NCBI GenBank assembly: GCA_016471375.1
Contig: WGLZ01000021.1
Location: 1-64,000 of the forward strand
Source: Cyanobacteria bacterium RI_101
Lineage (GTDB): Bacteria > Cyanobacteriota > Cyanobacteriia > Cyanobacteriales > Microcystaceae
DNA length: 64,000 nucleotides
Direction of reading: 5' to 3'
Part shown: positions 1 to 6,727 of the stretch, piece by piece
Numbering within the stretch: the stretch's first letter is position 1
How the letters are laid out: every line of letters starts with the position of its first letter
Position numbers and translations under genes: made by a program
The notes under the pieces: generated by a model
What the model saw: only the letters and a program-made list of their open reading frames with translations
The model's database searches: none
What the model was told of the DNA's origin: nothing

Positions 1-77
1 GTCAAACATCCCAGAATTCTATAGCGGTAGGCCGTCAAGTGAGATACGGGCTTCACTTCGACAAGCTCAGTGTGGCA

Positions 78-113
78 CGGCTACGCTCAGCCCTCGCGCC
101 CTGAGCGTAGCCG
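78..113. repeat. 13-bp perfect inverted repeat, GCGTAGCC family
   Basis: CGGCTACGCTCAG at 78-90 is followed after a 10-nt loop by its exact reverse complement CTGAGCGTAGCCG at 101-113. Degenerate single arms of the same family (CTGAGC-n-n-GCCGAAGG) recur near 2671-2735, 3534-3552, 11523-11538, 40453-40468, 43512-43530 and 43594-43610. It is probably a small dispersed palindromic repeat rather than a terminator, because no T-tract follows. Confidence 0.75.
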
Positions 114-287
114 AAGGGCAACCCTAGATCCGTCCCTCAGTCAAAAAAAATACGTCTATATTATCAATGAACGGCGCTTCTCGCAGACTTTGCGACCAAA
201 AAAAGGAGAATGACTCTCCCCCGTATCAGTTTAAATCAAGCTCTTTTAGATCAAGGACAGATTCATTACCCTGCTCCTAACAGGGCG

Positions 288-304
288 CCCCTCCACGGGA
301 GGGG
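288..304. repeat. 7-bp perfect hairpin (CCCCTCC-acg-GGAGGGG)
   Basis: CCCCTCC at 288-294 pairs perfectly with GGAGGGG at 298-304 over a 3-nt loop. It belongs to the group of CCCCTCC/GGAGGGG hairpins that also occur at 11610-11670, 15938-16018 and 33365-33430 in spacers of this window. Confidence 0.6.
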
Positions 305-328
305 AATCGTAATAGTGAGTTGTCGGTT

Positions 329-378
329 AAAAATTCCCCATCCTCTGGAGGGGTGGCAGGCGCCAGCCTGACGGGGTG
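329..378 (+). repeat. REP-like intergenic element
   Basis: The stretch contains CCCATCCTCTGGAGGGGTGG followed by CCTGACGGGGTGG, a composition like the short REP elements found between cyanobacterial genes. The end CCTGACGGGGTG recurs at about 43643-43655, just before another gene. It runs into the candidate GTG start at 376, so that start may have been created by the repeat. Confidence 0.45.
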
Positions 379-735
379 GTCAAACTGCGAGATGGAGACG
401 AAATTCATAAACAATTTGCGATGGCTATATCAGGCGGCGCCAGGGGAGAGAGAAACATCTCCGACACAGCCAGACCGGCGCCGGCCGTTACCCTCGTTTT
501 AGACGACCTAACCCCAGACCCAACAGATAAAAACTATCGAATTAATTTCCGTCAAACTAGCGGCGCCGGCCCGAAAAAATCCGCCTCGGCGCGGGCGCTG
601 GAGCGAATTAAGGATATTGACGATCCCAGTCAAGGGATCACGGTGGTCGAGATCGACAACCCCATTGACGAAGACGCTCTAGAGGCTTGGTTAGACAAAA
701 ATGGTTACAAAGCGTTATCAAGTCCAACGGCATAG
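376..735 (+). CDS. Hypothetical protein, putative antitoxin partner of a RelE-like toxin
   Basis: A 119-residue soluble, charged protein with no family I can name. It overlaps the downstream RelE-like gene by 35 bp, the usual arrangement of an antitoxin and its toxin, which is the only basis for the role. The GTG start at 376 lies inside a REP-like repeat. ATG at 421 is an alternative, and neither has a clear ribosome-binding site. The C-terminal third (ITVVEIDNPIDEDALEAWLD) looks like a small domain that could contact a toxin. A degenerate copy of its central part, with an in-frame stop, lies at about 3379-3500. Coding is likely; the function is inferred from position only. Confidence 0.6.
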   Translation: MVKLRDGDEIHKQFAMAISGGARGERNISDTARPAPAVTLVLDDLTPDPTDKNYRINFRQTSGAGPKKSASARALERIKDIDDPSQGITVVEIDNPIDEDALEAWLDKNGYKALSSPTA

Positions 736-1051
736 GCAACTTAACCCAGAAGATTTAGGCGAGCTACCGACTCAGCTACGAGACAATCTGACTCAATACG
801 AACAAGTTTTAGCTCTTGAGCTTATTCAGACCAAAGGCATTCCCAGCCATAGTCTCGCTGGTCAATTACAAGGCTATCGAGCCTTGGAAATTGACTGGGG
901 TCAAATTAGTTATCGCCTTGTTTACCGCGTCTATAAAAAACCGGCGCCGAGACGAGTGTTAATCTTGAGTTTCGCCGAACACGACGCCGCCTATGAGAAA
1001 GCCACCCAAAGGAAACAGAAAAAATTTATGCTGTACACAGTGGCAGATTAA
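701..1051 (+). CDS. RelE/ParE-like toxin family protein
   Basis: A 116-residue protein resembling RelE-type cytotoxic translational repressors. The middle (RALEIDWGQISYRLVYRVY) and the segment RVLILSFAEHDAAYEKA match the strands and final helix of the RelE fold as found in many cyanobacterial and proteobacterial homologues. Members usually cleave mRNA on the ribosome and are neutralised by the protein encoded just upstream. The start at 701 lies within the preceding reading frame, giving a 35-bp overlap consistent with translational coupling. The C-terminus after KATQRKQKK may be an extension into repeat sequence, since CTGTACACAGTGGC at the gene end matches repeat copies elsewhere in the window. 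Activity has not been shown. Confidence 0.7.
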   Translation: MVTKRYQVQRHRQLNPEDLGELPTQLRDNLTQYEQVLALELIQTKGIPSHSLAGQLQGYRALEIDWGQISYRLVYRVYKKPAPRRVLILSFAEHDAAYEKATQRKQKKFMLYTVAD

Positions 1052-1431
1052 TAAACATAAATTAACATGCACTATTTTCAAGTGAGATATGGGAAGATCC
1101 CTCTGAGACGAAAGGCTTGCATTCCCGTTATCTTCCACGACTCATCCGGAAATGCTATATTTTCCTAAGATTGTCCCAAAAATATATTTTTGGAACCCCG
1201 ATCACTCTCATTTCGTGATCAGTGTTACTATCAATCCGTACTTTTTTCCTACAAATCCAGACAAAGCACAATAGATCAGCGAACAAGCCCTTCGCTTTTC
1301 CATCGCCAGTAGCCAACAGTAAACTTTAACTCAATTAAAGTCCCAGGTGTTTAACCCCTTCCGCCCTTCGGGCACCTTCCCCAGGGTAAGGATAGGTTTT
1401 GGGGTGGGGATATTGACTAGCAGAGATCGCC
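1052..1431. other. Intergenic region with perfect palindromes
   Basis: No gene was found in this 380-bp stretch. It holds an 18-bp perfect palindrome at 1176-1193 and a 6-bp hairpin GATCAC...GTGATC at 1200-1220. It separates a plus-strand toxin-like gene from the 3' end of a minus-strand gene, so one or both could act in transcription termination. Confidence 0.5.
1176..1193. repeat. 18-bp perfect palindrome
   Basis: CCAAAAATATATTTTTGG is self-complementary across all 18 bases and is AT-rich inside a GC-rich genome. It sits between convergent genes, so a bidirectional terminator is possible; a protein-binding site is the alternative. Confidence 0.55.
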
Positions 1432-2454
1432 CTAAAGAGAATCCAAACAATTATCCAAATCCGCCAAGGATTGAAAATCCAACAGCGCCTCCCCCAACTG
1501 TTCCAACTGCGACACCGTCAAGCCCCGAATCCGTGCCACCATCTCTGGACTCAAAGCACCAAATCGTTTTGACAACAGCCGCACAATCAGCAGAGATTCT
1601 CCTTCAAGAAGACCCTTCTGGCGACCCTCTTGAAGCCCCTCCTGACGACCCTCTTGAAGACCCTTCTGGCGACCCTCTTGAAGTCCCTCCTGACGACCCT
1701 CCTGACGAGCAATACGTTCTACCGATAAGACATAAGGCATAGCTTTGTTCCTCTCCAAATTTTGAATGGAAGTCCACAGTTGTTTATCCAAGTTTTGGGG
1801 CAACTTCATTAACCAGTCGATAATGCCAAATAAATCGAGAATCCGTTGCTTATCCCAATCCCTCTCATATAGTAATCGAGCCAACCGCCACTTCGCGTCA
1901 TAACGCCCGGCGGGATTTCTCCGAGTTTGCTGGGTTAGTAAATGAGCCGCAGTCACCAGGGCAAAAGGGTTGGGATTGTCTAGCAAAGCATCCAGTTGGT
2001 TGGCGTAGTCAAGAATCTTGACCGCCGCAAATTCAATGCTTGTCCGACTTCCCAGCAAGTCATAGCTGAATCCCTGGGGTCGCCACCTCGGATTTGTATC
2101 CGCCAACACAGCTAAGGTGGCCACGGGACGGTGATAGCGGTCGTAAAGCCGATAGTTGTAGATAAACAGCCGTTCAGCAAAGGTTTTATCCCGTCGCCCC
2201 TGAATCTCCACATGGATATAAACCCACTCCTGCCTAGCCGTAGTCAGGGTCACTTCCACCAAACAATCCACCCGTCGCCGTCCTAATTCCGCATCCGCCA
2301 CAATTTGGGCCAGTTCTTGCTCTAGGAACGTATGGGGGGATGTCCAATTAATGGATTCATAAGCCGCTGGAAAGTAAAACGCCAGAAATTCCGGGAAATA
2401 CCGCACCAGAGCAGTTTTCCAAGGACTATCGTAGTCGTCAGGCGCATTGGTCAC
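1432..2454 (-). CDS. Rpn-like PD-(D/E)XK nuclease family protein with DUF4351
   Basis: A 340-residue protein of the Rpn/PDDEXK group, abundant in cyanobacteria and once annotated as putative transposase. The N-terminal 200 residues carry the nuclease-like signature: an acidic residue in RRVDCLVEV followed by the strand YIHVEIQG (ExQ in place of ExK, usual for this group). Residues about 245-285 are a tandem array of the unit GRQEGLQE / GRQKGLQE. The C-terminus (LLSKRFGALSPEMVARIRGL) matches DUF4351. Rpn relatives promote RecA-independent recombination and some act in phage defence; which applies here is unknown. It lies between two toxin-antitoxin-like pairs. Confidence 0.85.
   Translation of the reverse strand: MTNAPDDYDSPWKTALVRYFPEFLAFYFPAAYESINWTSPHTFLEQELAQIVADAELGRRRVDCLVEVTLTTARQEWVYIHVEIQGRRDKTFAERLFIYNYRLYDRYHRPVATLAVLADTNPRWRPQGFSYDLLGSRTSIEFAAVKILDYANQLDALLDNPNPFALVTAAHLLTQQTRRNPAGRYDAKWRLARLLYERDWDKQRILDLFGIIDWLMKLPQNLDKQLWTSIQNLERNKAMPYVLSVERIARQEGRQEGLQEGRQKGLQEGRQEGLQEGRQKGLLEGESLLIVRLLSKRFGALSPEMVARIRGLTVSQLEQLGEALLDFQSLADLDNCLDSL
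1605..1712. repeat. Intragenic tandem repeat in the Rpn-like gene
   Basis: Units built from CTTCTGGCGACCCTCTTGAA and CTCCTGACGACCCTCTTGAA alternate about five times and encode the (Q)EGRQ(E/K)GLQ array of the minus-strand gene. The copies are nearly identical at the DNA level, so copy number is likely to vary by slippage while the frame is kept. Confidence 0.75.
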
Positions 2455-2817
2455 GAACTAAACGTTACTGATTGCACTAAATCCTCCCTGAGTTTACGCC
2501 ATCTTGACCGTCTCCCACGGCGATCGCCTTTCGATTACCGAGACAGTATTTATCCCTCCAACCCCCCTTCTTAAGGCTACGGTGTACACACAAGTCTTTA
2601 ATCCGCCTCGGCGCCGGCGCGTATTTAAGAAAGGGACTTTGACTCCCCTTCTCCCTTCCTCGACTACGCTCGGGGAGCGGGAGAAGGCGCCGGGTGATAC
2701 CCTGAGCGCAGTGGTTCCTGAGCAAGGCCGAAGGGTATGAGCGTAAACAGATCAACGAACAATTCATGCTATATTGAAACCCAATAACAATTTTTACGCC
2801 TTTTTTTACGCCTTAAA
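2455..2817. other. Intergenic region with mixed repeats
   Basis: This 363-bp spacer between divergent genes contains one of the rare GCGATCGC palindromes (about 2519-2526), a copy of the AAGGCTACGGTGTA element at 2573-2594, and a CCCCTTCTCCC...GGGAGAAGG hairpin interrupted by GACTACGCTCGGGGAG (about 2643-2690). The promoters for the flanking genes must lie here, but none stands out. The short reading frames look like repeat-derived noise. Confidence 0.5.
2573..2594 (+). repeat. AAGGCTACGGTGTA dispersed element, copy 1
   Basis: A 22-bp stretch made of AAGGCTACGGTGTA followed by CACACAAG. It matches 11570-11591 at 21 of 22 positions. The centre is the palindromic GTGTACAC. Both copies follow C-rich spacer sequence and are followed by sequence unrelated to each other. 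Confidence 0.65.
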
Positions 2818-3072
2818 ATGCAAGCCATTACCAGCAAACAAGCCCAGCAAAAACTAGACGCGCTCATTGATCAAGTCAATTTAGACGCCGAGCCAACTAT
2901 CCTATGCAATGAGCAAGGCAAACAAGCCGTCTTAATATCCTTAGATGAATTTAATTCTTGGCAAGAGACCTTGTATTTGCTTTCTAATCCCGCCAACGCC
3001 TCCCATCTTATGGAATCTATCAAACAGGCTCAGTCCGGTCATAGATTGGTTAAAGAATTAATCGAACCATGA
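2818..3072 (+). CDS. Phd/YefM-family antitoxin
   Basis: An 84-residue protein of the Phd/YefM antitoxin family. The opening (MQAITSKQAQQKLDALIDQV) and the following strand-helix segment with KQAVLISLDEFNSWQETLYLL are typical of YefM. These proteins bind their own promoter through the N-terminal domain and neutralise a YoeB toxin through the flexible C-terminus, here SIKQAQSGHRLVKELIEP. The stop codon overlaps the start of the downstream toxin gene (ATGA), so the two are translationally coupled. The A+T-rich sequence upstream of 2818 probably holds the autoregulated promoter. The family is clear; pairing with the next gene is near certain. Confidence 0.9.
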   Translation: MQAITSKQAQQKLDALIDQVNLDAEPTILCNEQGKQAVLISLDEFNSWQETLYLLSNPANASHLMESIKQAQSGHRLVKELIEP

Positions 3073-3329
3073 AAATCACTTTTACAGAAAACGCTTGGTT
3101 AGATTATCTATGGCTACAAGATAATGACAAAAAACTTTTAAAAAGAGTCAACTTACTCATTAAAGAAAGTGTTAGAAATCCTTTTGAAGGGATCGGCAAG
3201 CCAGAACCGCTTAAAGCTAACCTGTCAGGCTATTGGTCAAGGCGAATTAACTCCGAACATCGTCTAGTTTATGAAATATTAGAGGAAGAATTAATTGTTA
3301 TTTCTTGTCGATTTCATTACCAAAAATAG
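3069..3329 (+). CDS. Txe/YoeB-family toxin
   Basis: An 86-residue toxin of the YoeB/Txe family, which cleaves translated mRNA in the ribosomal A site. Visible family features are ENAWLDYLWLQDNDKKLLKR at the N-terminus, NPFEGIGKPEPLKANLSGYW in the centre, and SRRINSEHRLVYE followed by the C-terminal ISCRFHYQK. The catalytic-type residues (Glu in the EGIGKPE stretch, Arg and His in SRRINSEHR, and the terminal His-Tyr) are all present, so it looks intact. Its start overlaps the antitoxin stop by four bases. This bicistronic unit is more AT-rich than the housekeeping genes around it, in keeping with horizontal transfer. Confidence 0.92.
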   Translation: MKITFTENAWLDYLWLQDNDKKLLKRVNLLIKESVRNPFEGIGKPEPLKANLSGYWSRRINSEHRLVYEILEEELIVISCRFHYQK

Positions 3330-3720
3330 TTTATTTGATAAAACATAAGGATCTGTAAACTTCATCTACAGCCCCGAGGGCGCCGGCCGTTACTCTCGCT
3401 TTAGACGACCTAACCCCAGACTCAACGGATGCAAACTATTGAATTGATTTCCTCGAAACTGGCGGCGCCGGGCCAAAAAAAATCCGCCCCGGAGCGGATT
3501 TGAGAGAGGAACCTTGATCCCCCTTCTCCCGTTCCCTGAGCGTAGCTGAAGGAGGGAGAAGGGGCTGGGGGACTTAACCCCCAGGAGTGCGGAAACCTAC
3601 ACTTTTGCTCCGGCGGGGGTTTCCGGCACACTAAGAGCTATAGGAAAAGGAATTGCCGGAGCGCCGCTCCCACCGATTCCCTTTCATCCGCTTATAGTTA
3701 TTGGAGTCAAATTTAACGTT
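3330..3720. other. Spacer upstream of dnaK
   Basis: Besides the gene relic at about 3379-3500, this stretch holds a CCCCCTTCTCCC...GGGAGAAGGGG hairpin whose loop contains CCTGAGCGTAGCTGAAGG (about 3517-3572). The promoter and leader for dnaK follow. A weak ribosome-binding site, TTGGAG, lies about 14 bases before the dnaK ATG. I do not see a CIRCE (TTAGCACTC-type) element. Confidence 0.45.
3370..3505 (+). pseudogene. Degenerate copy of the antitoxin-like gene at 376-735
   Basis: From about 3379 to 3485 the sequence aligns with about 477-583: both read GCGCCGGCCGTTAC(C/T)CTCG and continue through TTAGACGACCTAACCCCAGA. By eye roughly 85% of bases agree over about 105 bp. In the reading frame of the intact gene the codon CGA is TGA here, giving an in-frame stop after DANY, and the match fades after AAATCCGCC. 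It has no start, no toxin partner and repeats on its right. It is best read as a truncated relic of a second copy, or of a mobile segment that carried the gene. Confidence 0.7.
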
Positions 3721-5625
3721 ATGGGAAAAGTTGTTGGCATTGATCTTGGAACCACCAACTCTTGCGTCGCGGTGATGGAAGGGGGCAAACCCACCGTAAT
3801 TGCCAACGCTGAAGGTTTTCGGACGACGCCCTCGGTGGTGGGCTACGCCAAAAACGGCGACCGGCTGGTGGGGCAAATCGCTAAGCGTCAGGCGGTAATG
3901 AACCCCGGCAACACCTTCTATTCGGTGAAACGCTTCATCGGTCGCAAATTCGACGAAATCACCAACGAGGCCACGGAAGTGGCTTACCAAGTGCTTCGGG
4001 ACGGGAGCGGCAACGTCAAGCTAGATTGTCCCGCCCAGAGCAAACAGTTCGCGCCGGAGGAAATTTCCGCCCAGGTGCTACGGAAACTGGTGGACGACGC
4101 CAGCAAATATCTGGGGGAAACCGTCACCCAGGCGGTGATTACCGTGCCCGCCTACTTTAACGACTCCCAGCGCCAAGCCACGAAGGACGCCGGGAAAATC
4201 GCCGGGATTGAAGTCCTGCGGATTATCAACGAACCCACCGCCGCGTCTCTAGCTTACGGGTTGGATAAAAAAAGCAACGAAACCATTCTCGTCTTTGACC
4301 TCGGGGGCGGCACTTTTGACGTCTCTGTCCTAGAAGTCGGGGAAGGGGTTTTTGAAGTCCTAGCCACCTCCGGGGACACCCACCTCGGCGGGGACGACTT
4401 CGACAAAAAAATTGTGGACTACCTGGCCGCCGAGTTCAAGAAAACCGAAGGCATCGATCTCCGTCAGGATAAACAAGCCCTCCAGCGCCTGACGGAAGCG
4501 GCGGAGAAAGCGAAAATCGAACTCTCCGGGGTTTCCCAGACGGAAATTAACCTGCCCTTCATTACCGCCACTCAAGACGGGCCCAAACACTTGGACACTA
4601 CCCTGAGCCGGGCCAAATTTGAAGAACTCTGCGCCGACCTGATCGACCGGTGCCGGATTCCGGTGGAAAACGCCATCCGGGACGCCAAAATCGATAAAAG
4701 CGCCCTAGACGAAGTGGTTCTTGTCGGTGGTTCCACCCGCATCCCCGCGGTGCAGGAATTGGTCAAGAAAGTTCTCGGCAAAGACCCCAACCAGGGGGTT
4801 AACCCCGACGAAGTGGTGGCCGTCGGCGCCGCCATCCAAGGGGGCGTTTTAGCCGGGGAAGTCAAGGACATCCTTCTGCTGGACGTGACTCCCCTCTCCC
4901 TCGGGGTGGAAACCCTCGGCGGCGTGATGACCAAAATCATTCCCCGCAACACCACCATCCCCACCAAAAAATCGGAAACCTTCTCCACGGCGGTGGACGG
5001 CCAAAGCAATGTGGAAATCCATGTCCTGCAAGGGGAGCGGGAAATGTCCAAGGATAACAAGAGCCTCGGCACCTTCCGCCTCGACGGTATTCCCCCGGCG
5101 CCCCGGGGCGTTCCTCAAATCGAAGTCACCTTCGACATTGACGCCAACGGCATTTTAAACGTCACCGCCAAGGACCGGGGCACCGGCAAAGAGCAGTCCA
5201 TCAGCATCACCGGCGCTTCCACCCTGCCCGACACGGAAGTGGAACGGATGGTCAAGGAAGCGGAAGCCAACGCCGCCGCCGACAAAGAGCGCCGGGAAAA
5301 AATCGACCGCAAAAACCAAGCGGATTCCCTAGTCTATCAAGCGGAAAAACAACTCGCCGATTTGGGCGACAAAGTGCCCGCCGCCGATAAAACCAAAGCT
5401 GAAGGCTTAATTAAGGATCTGAAGGAAGCCGTCGCAGGGGAAGACGACGCTAAAATCCAGACCCTCCTGCCGGAACTGCAACAGGCGCTGTACAGCATTG
5501 GCACCAATATGTACCAACAGGCCGGCGGCGCCGAAGGAAGCGGTTTTGATCCCAACGCCGGGGGGCCGACGGGCGGTTCGGCTCCCAGCGGCGACGACGT
5601 CATCGACGCCGAATTTTCCGAATAG
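3721..5625 (+). CDS. dnaK: Molecular chaperone DnaK (Hsp70)
   Basis: A 634-residue cytoplasmic Hsp70. The ATPase domain starts [20 protein letters not shown] and contains the [13 protein letters not shown] phosphate loop and [14 protein letters not shown]. The interdomain linker is [13 protein letters not shown], followed by the substrate-binding domain and lid. The acidic tail ends DDVIDAEF before SE, close to the EEVD-like tail of bacterial DnaK. Length and motifs are complete. It works with DnaJ and GrpE, neither of which is adjacent, so this is probably one of several dnaK copies normal for cyanobacteria, most like the main DnaK2 type. A strong terminator follows at 5666-5712, making it a single-gene transcript. 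Confidence 0.97.
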   Translation: MGKVVGIDLGTTNSCVAVMEGGKPTVIANAEGFRTTPSVVGYAKNGDRLVGQIAKRQAVMNPGNTFYSVKRFIGRKFDEITNEATEVAYQVLRDGSGNVKLDCPAQSKQFAPEEISAQVLRKLVDDASKYLGETVTQAVITVPAYFNDSQRQATKDAGKIAGIEVLRIINEPTAASLAYGLDKKSNETILVFDLGGGTFDVSVLEVGEGVFEVLATSGDTHLGGDDFDKKIVDYLAAEFKKTEGIDLRQDKQALQRLTEAAEKAKIELSGVSQTEINLPFITATQDGPKHLDTTLSRAKFEELCADLIDRCRIPVENAIRDAKIDKSALDEVVLVGGSTRIPAVQELVKKVLGKDPNQGVNPDEVVAVGAAIQGGVLAGEVKDILLLDVTPLSLGVETLGGVMTKIIPRNTTIPTKKSETFSTAVDGQSNVEIHVLQGEREMSKDNKSLGTFRLDGIPPAPRGVPQIEVTFDIDANGILNVTAKDRGTGKEQSISITGASTLPDTEVERMVKEAEANAAADKERREKIDRKNQADSLVYQAEKQLADLGDKVPAADKTKAEGLIKDLKEAVAGEDDAKIQTLLPELQQALYSIGTNMYQQAGGAEGSGFDPNAGGPTGGSAPSGDDVIDAEFSE

Positions 5626-5665
5626 TCGGCGCGGTTAGTTCGACTCAACCGCTAATTTCAAGAAT

Positions 5666-5712
5666 AGCCGCGCTTCAGCCTAACCCGTTGAAGAGCGGCT
5701 GTTTTCGCTTTC
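5666..5712 (+). terminator. Rho-independent terminator of dnaK
   Basis: AGCCGCGCTTCA (5666-5677) pairs with TGAAGAGCGGCT (5689-5700) with one mismatch in 12 over an 11-nt loop, and is followed by GTTTTCGCTTTC. It lies 40 bp after the dnaK stop and before the DUF29 pair. Confidence 0.8.
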
Positions 5713-5727
5713 AATGAAGAGGAAACC

Positions 5728-6165
5728 ATGACCCCCGCGCTCTACGACGCCGACTTTAATCTGTGGATTGAAGAAACCGCCAAAAGCCTTAAAACCGGTA
5801 ATTTTCAAGACTTAGATCTAGAACATCTCATCGAAGAGATCGAGAGTATGACCCGTAGCGATAAACGAGAACTTGTCAACCGTCTGAAAGTCTTGATTAT
5901 GCACCTGCTCAAATGTCAATATCCACCCCACAAGAAAACCAGAAGTTGGCGAACCACCATCAATGAACAAAGAGATCAGATCGAACTGGTCTTAGAAGAT
6001 AGTCCCAGCCTCAAACCCTACCTAGCGTCAAAATTAGACGACTGTTATCAAAAAGCCAAACGGGACGCCGTCGCGGAAACCAAACTTCCCGCCTCGGCCT
6101 TTCCCCCGGAATGTCCTTTCACCCAGGAACAAATCCTCGATCCCGATTACTTCCCCAATGCTTGA
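5728..6165 (+). CDS. DUF29 family protein, first tandem copy
   Basis: A 145-residue DUF29 protein. The opening TPALYDADFNLWIEETAKSL, the segment DLEHLIEEIESMTRSDKREL and the tail CPFTQEQILDPDYFP are family hallmarks. DUF29 is very common in cyanobacteria, usually in clusters, and has no established function; the all-helical fold and toxin-like gene distribution have led to speculation only. AGAGGAA precedes the ATG by five bases. The next gene is a diverged duplicate with the same ends, starting 67 bp after this stop. Confidence 0.88.
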   Translation: MTPALYDADFNLWIEETAKSLKTGNFQDLDLEHLIEEIESMTRSDKRELVNRLKVLIMHLLKCQYPPHKKTRSWRTTINEQRDQIELVLEDSPSLKPYLASKLDDCYQKAKRDAVAETKLPASAFPPECPFTQEQILDPDYFPNA

Positions 6166-6231
6166 CCTCATATGCTCAGGCTTACCTTCGGCGCCAGCTT
6201 AACCAGATGCGACTTACATTTAGGAGGAACC

Positions 6232-6669
6232 ATGACCCCCGCGCTCTACGACGCCGACTTTAACCTATGGATTGAAGAAACCGCTAAAAGCCTAAAAGCC
6301 GGTAATTTTGGAGCTTTAGACCTAGAAAACCTCATCGAAGAGATCGAAGCAATGGGACGCAGTGACAAACGGGAAATCAAAACCCGTTTAATCGTTTTGC
6401 TTATGCATCTGCTCAAGTGTCAGTATCAGCCCCAAAAGCAGACTGCAAGCTGGATTGCCACCATTAATGAACAACGGCGCCAGATTAAAGCCGTTTTAAA
6501 AGACAGTCCCAGCCTGAAACCCTATCTTCAACAAGAGCTTGGGGACGGCTATGAAGACGCTCGCAAGGATGCGGCCAAAGAAACAGGACTTCCTGTCGCC
6601 GCCTTTCCCCCAGAATGTCCCTTCACCCAGGAACAAATCTTAGACCCCGACTACTTTCCCATGGCTTGA
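6232..6669 (+). CDS. DUF29 family protein, second tandem copy
   Basis: A 145-residue DUF29 protein, the same length as its upstream neighbour and clearly a tandem duplicate: both start MTPALYDADFNLWIEETAKS and both end CPFTQEQILDPDYFP plus two residues. The frame is open back to 6172, but the ATG at 6232 matches the paralogue start and has TAGGAGG eight bases before it, so 6232 is chosen. The two copies differ most in the centre (RLIVLLMHLLKCQYQPQKQT against RLKVLIMHLLKCQYPPHKKT), showing divergence since duplication. Function is unknown. Confidence 0.88.
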   Translation: MTPALYDADFNLWIEETAKSLKAGNFGALDLENLIEEIEAMGRSDKREIKTRLIVLLMHLLKCQYQPQKQTASWIATINEQRRQIKAVLKDSPSLKPYLQQELGDGYEDARKDAAKETGLPVAAFPPECPFTQEQILDPDYFPMA

Positions 6670-6675
6670 CCCTGT

Positions 6676-6686
6676 CCTGATATAAT
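6676..6686 (+). promoter_or_regulatory. Candidate extended -10 promoter for fabD
   Basis: TGATATAAT (6678-6686) is a perfect TGn-TATAAT extended -10, 42 bp before the fabD ATG. No good -35 is seen at 17 bp, which extended -10 promoters do not need. Confidence 0.45.
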
Positions 6687-6727
6687 CCTGGAGTTTTGGC
6701 TAGCGATTCGGACAATTAAAAGTTTCT

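Larger units (their letters stand above)
1..375. other. Intergenic region rich in small repeats
   Basis: No convincing gene is visible. The stretch carries several short inverted repeats (78-113, 270-285, 288-304) and a REP-like element at about 329-378. Short reading frames here have no recognisable product. The sequence AAGTGAGATA at about 37-46 recurs near 1080-1089, so parts of this spacer are copied elsewhere in the first 1.1 kb. Confidence 0.6.

Noticed and set aside
1600-1715. Possible CRISPR-like array
   Set aside because: The units are adjacent, without unique spacers, and encode the repeat of the Rpn-like protein.
1347-1742. Plus-strand Pro/Asp-rich frame with repeats
   Set aside because: It lies antisense to the Rpn-like gene and its repeats are the complement of the GRQEGLQE array; no start signal or family match.
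2504-2740. Small frames in the 2455-2817 spacer
   Set aside because: They run through repeat elements on both strands and have no start signal or conserved look.
4572-5072. 166-codon minus-strand frame
   Set aside because: Antisense to dnaK; Ser/Thr/Arg-rich shadow.
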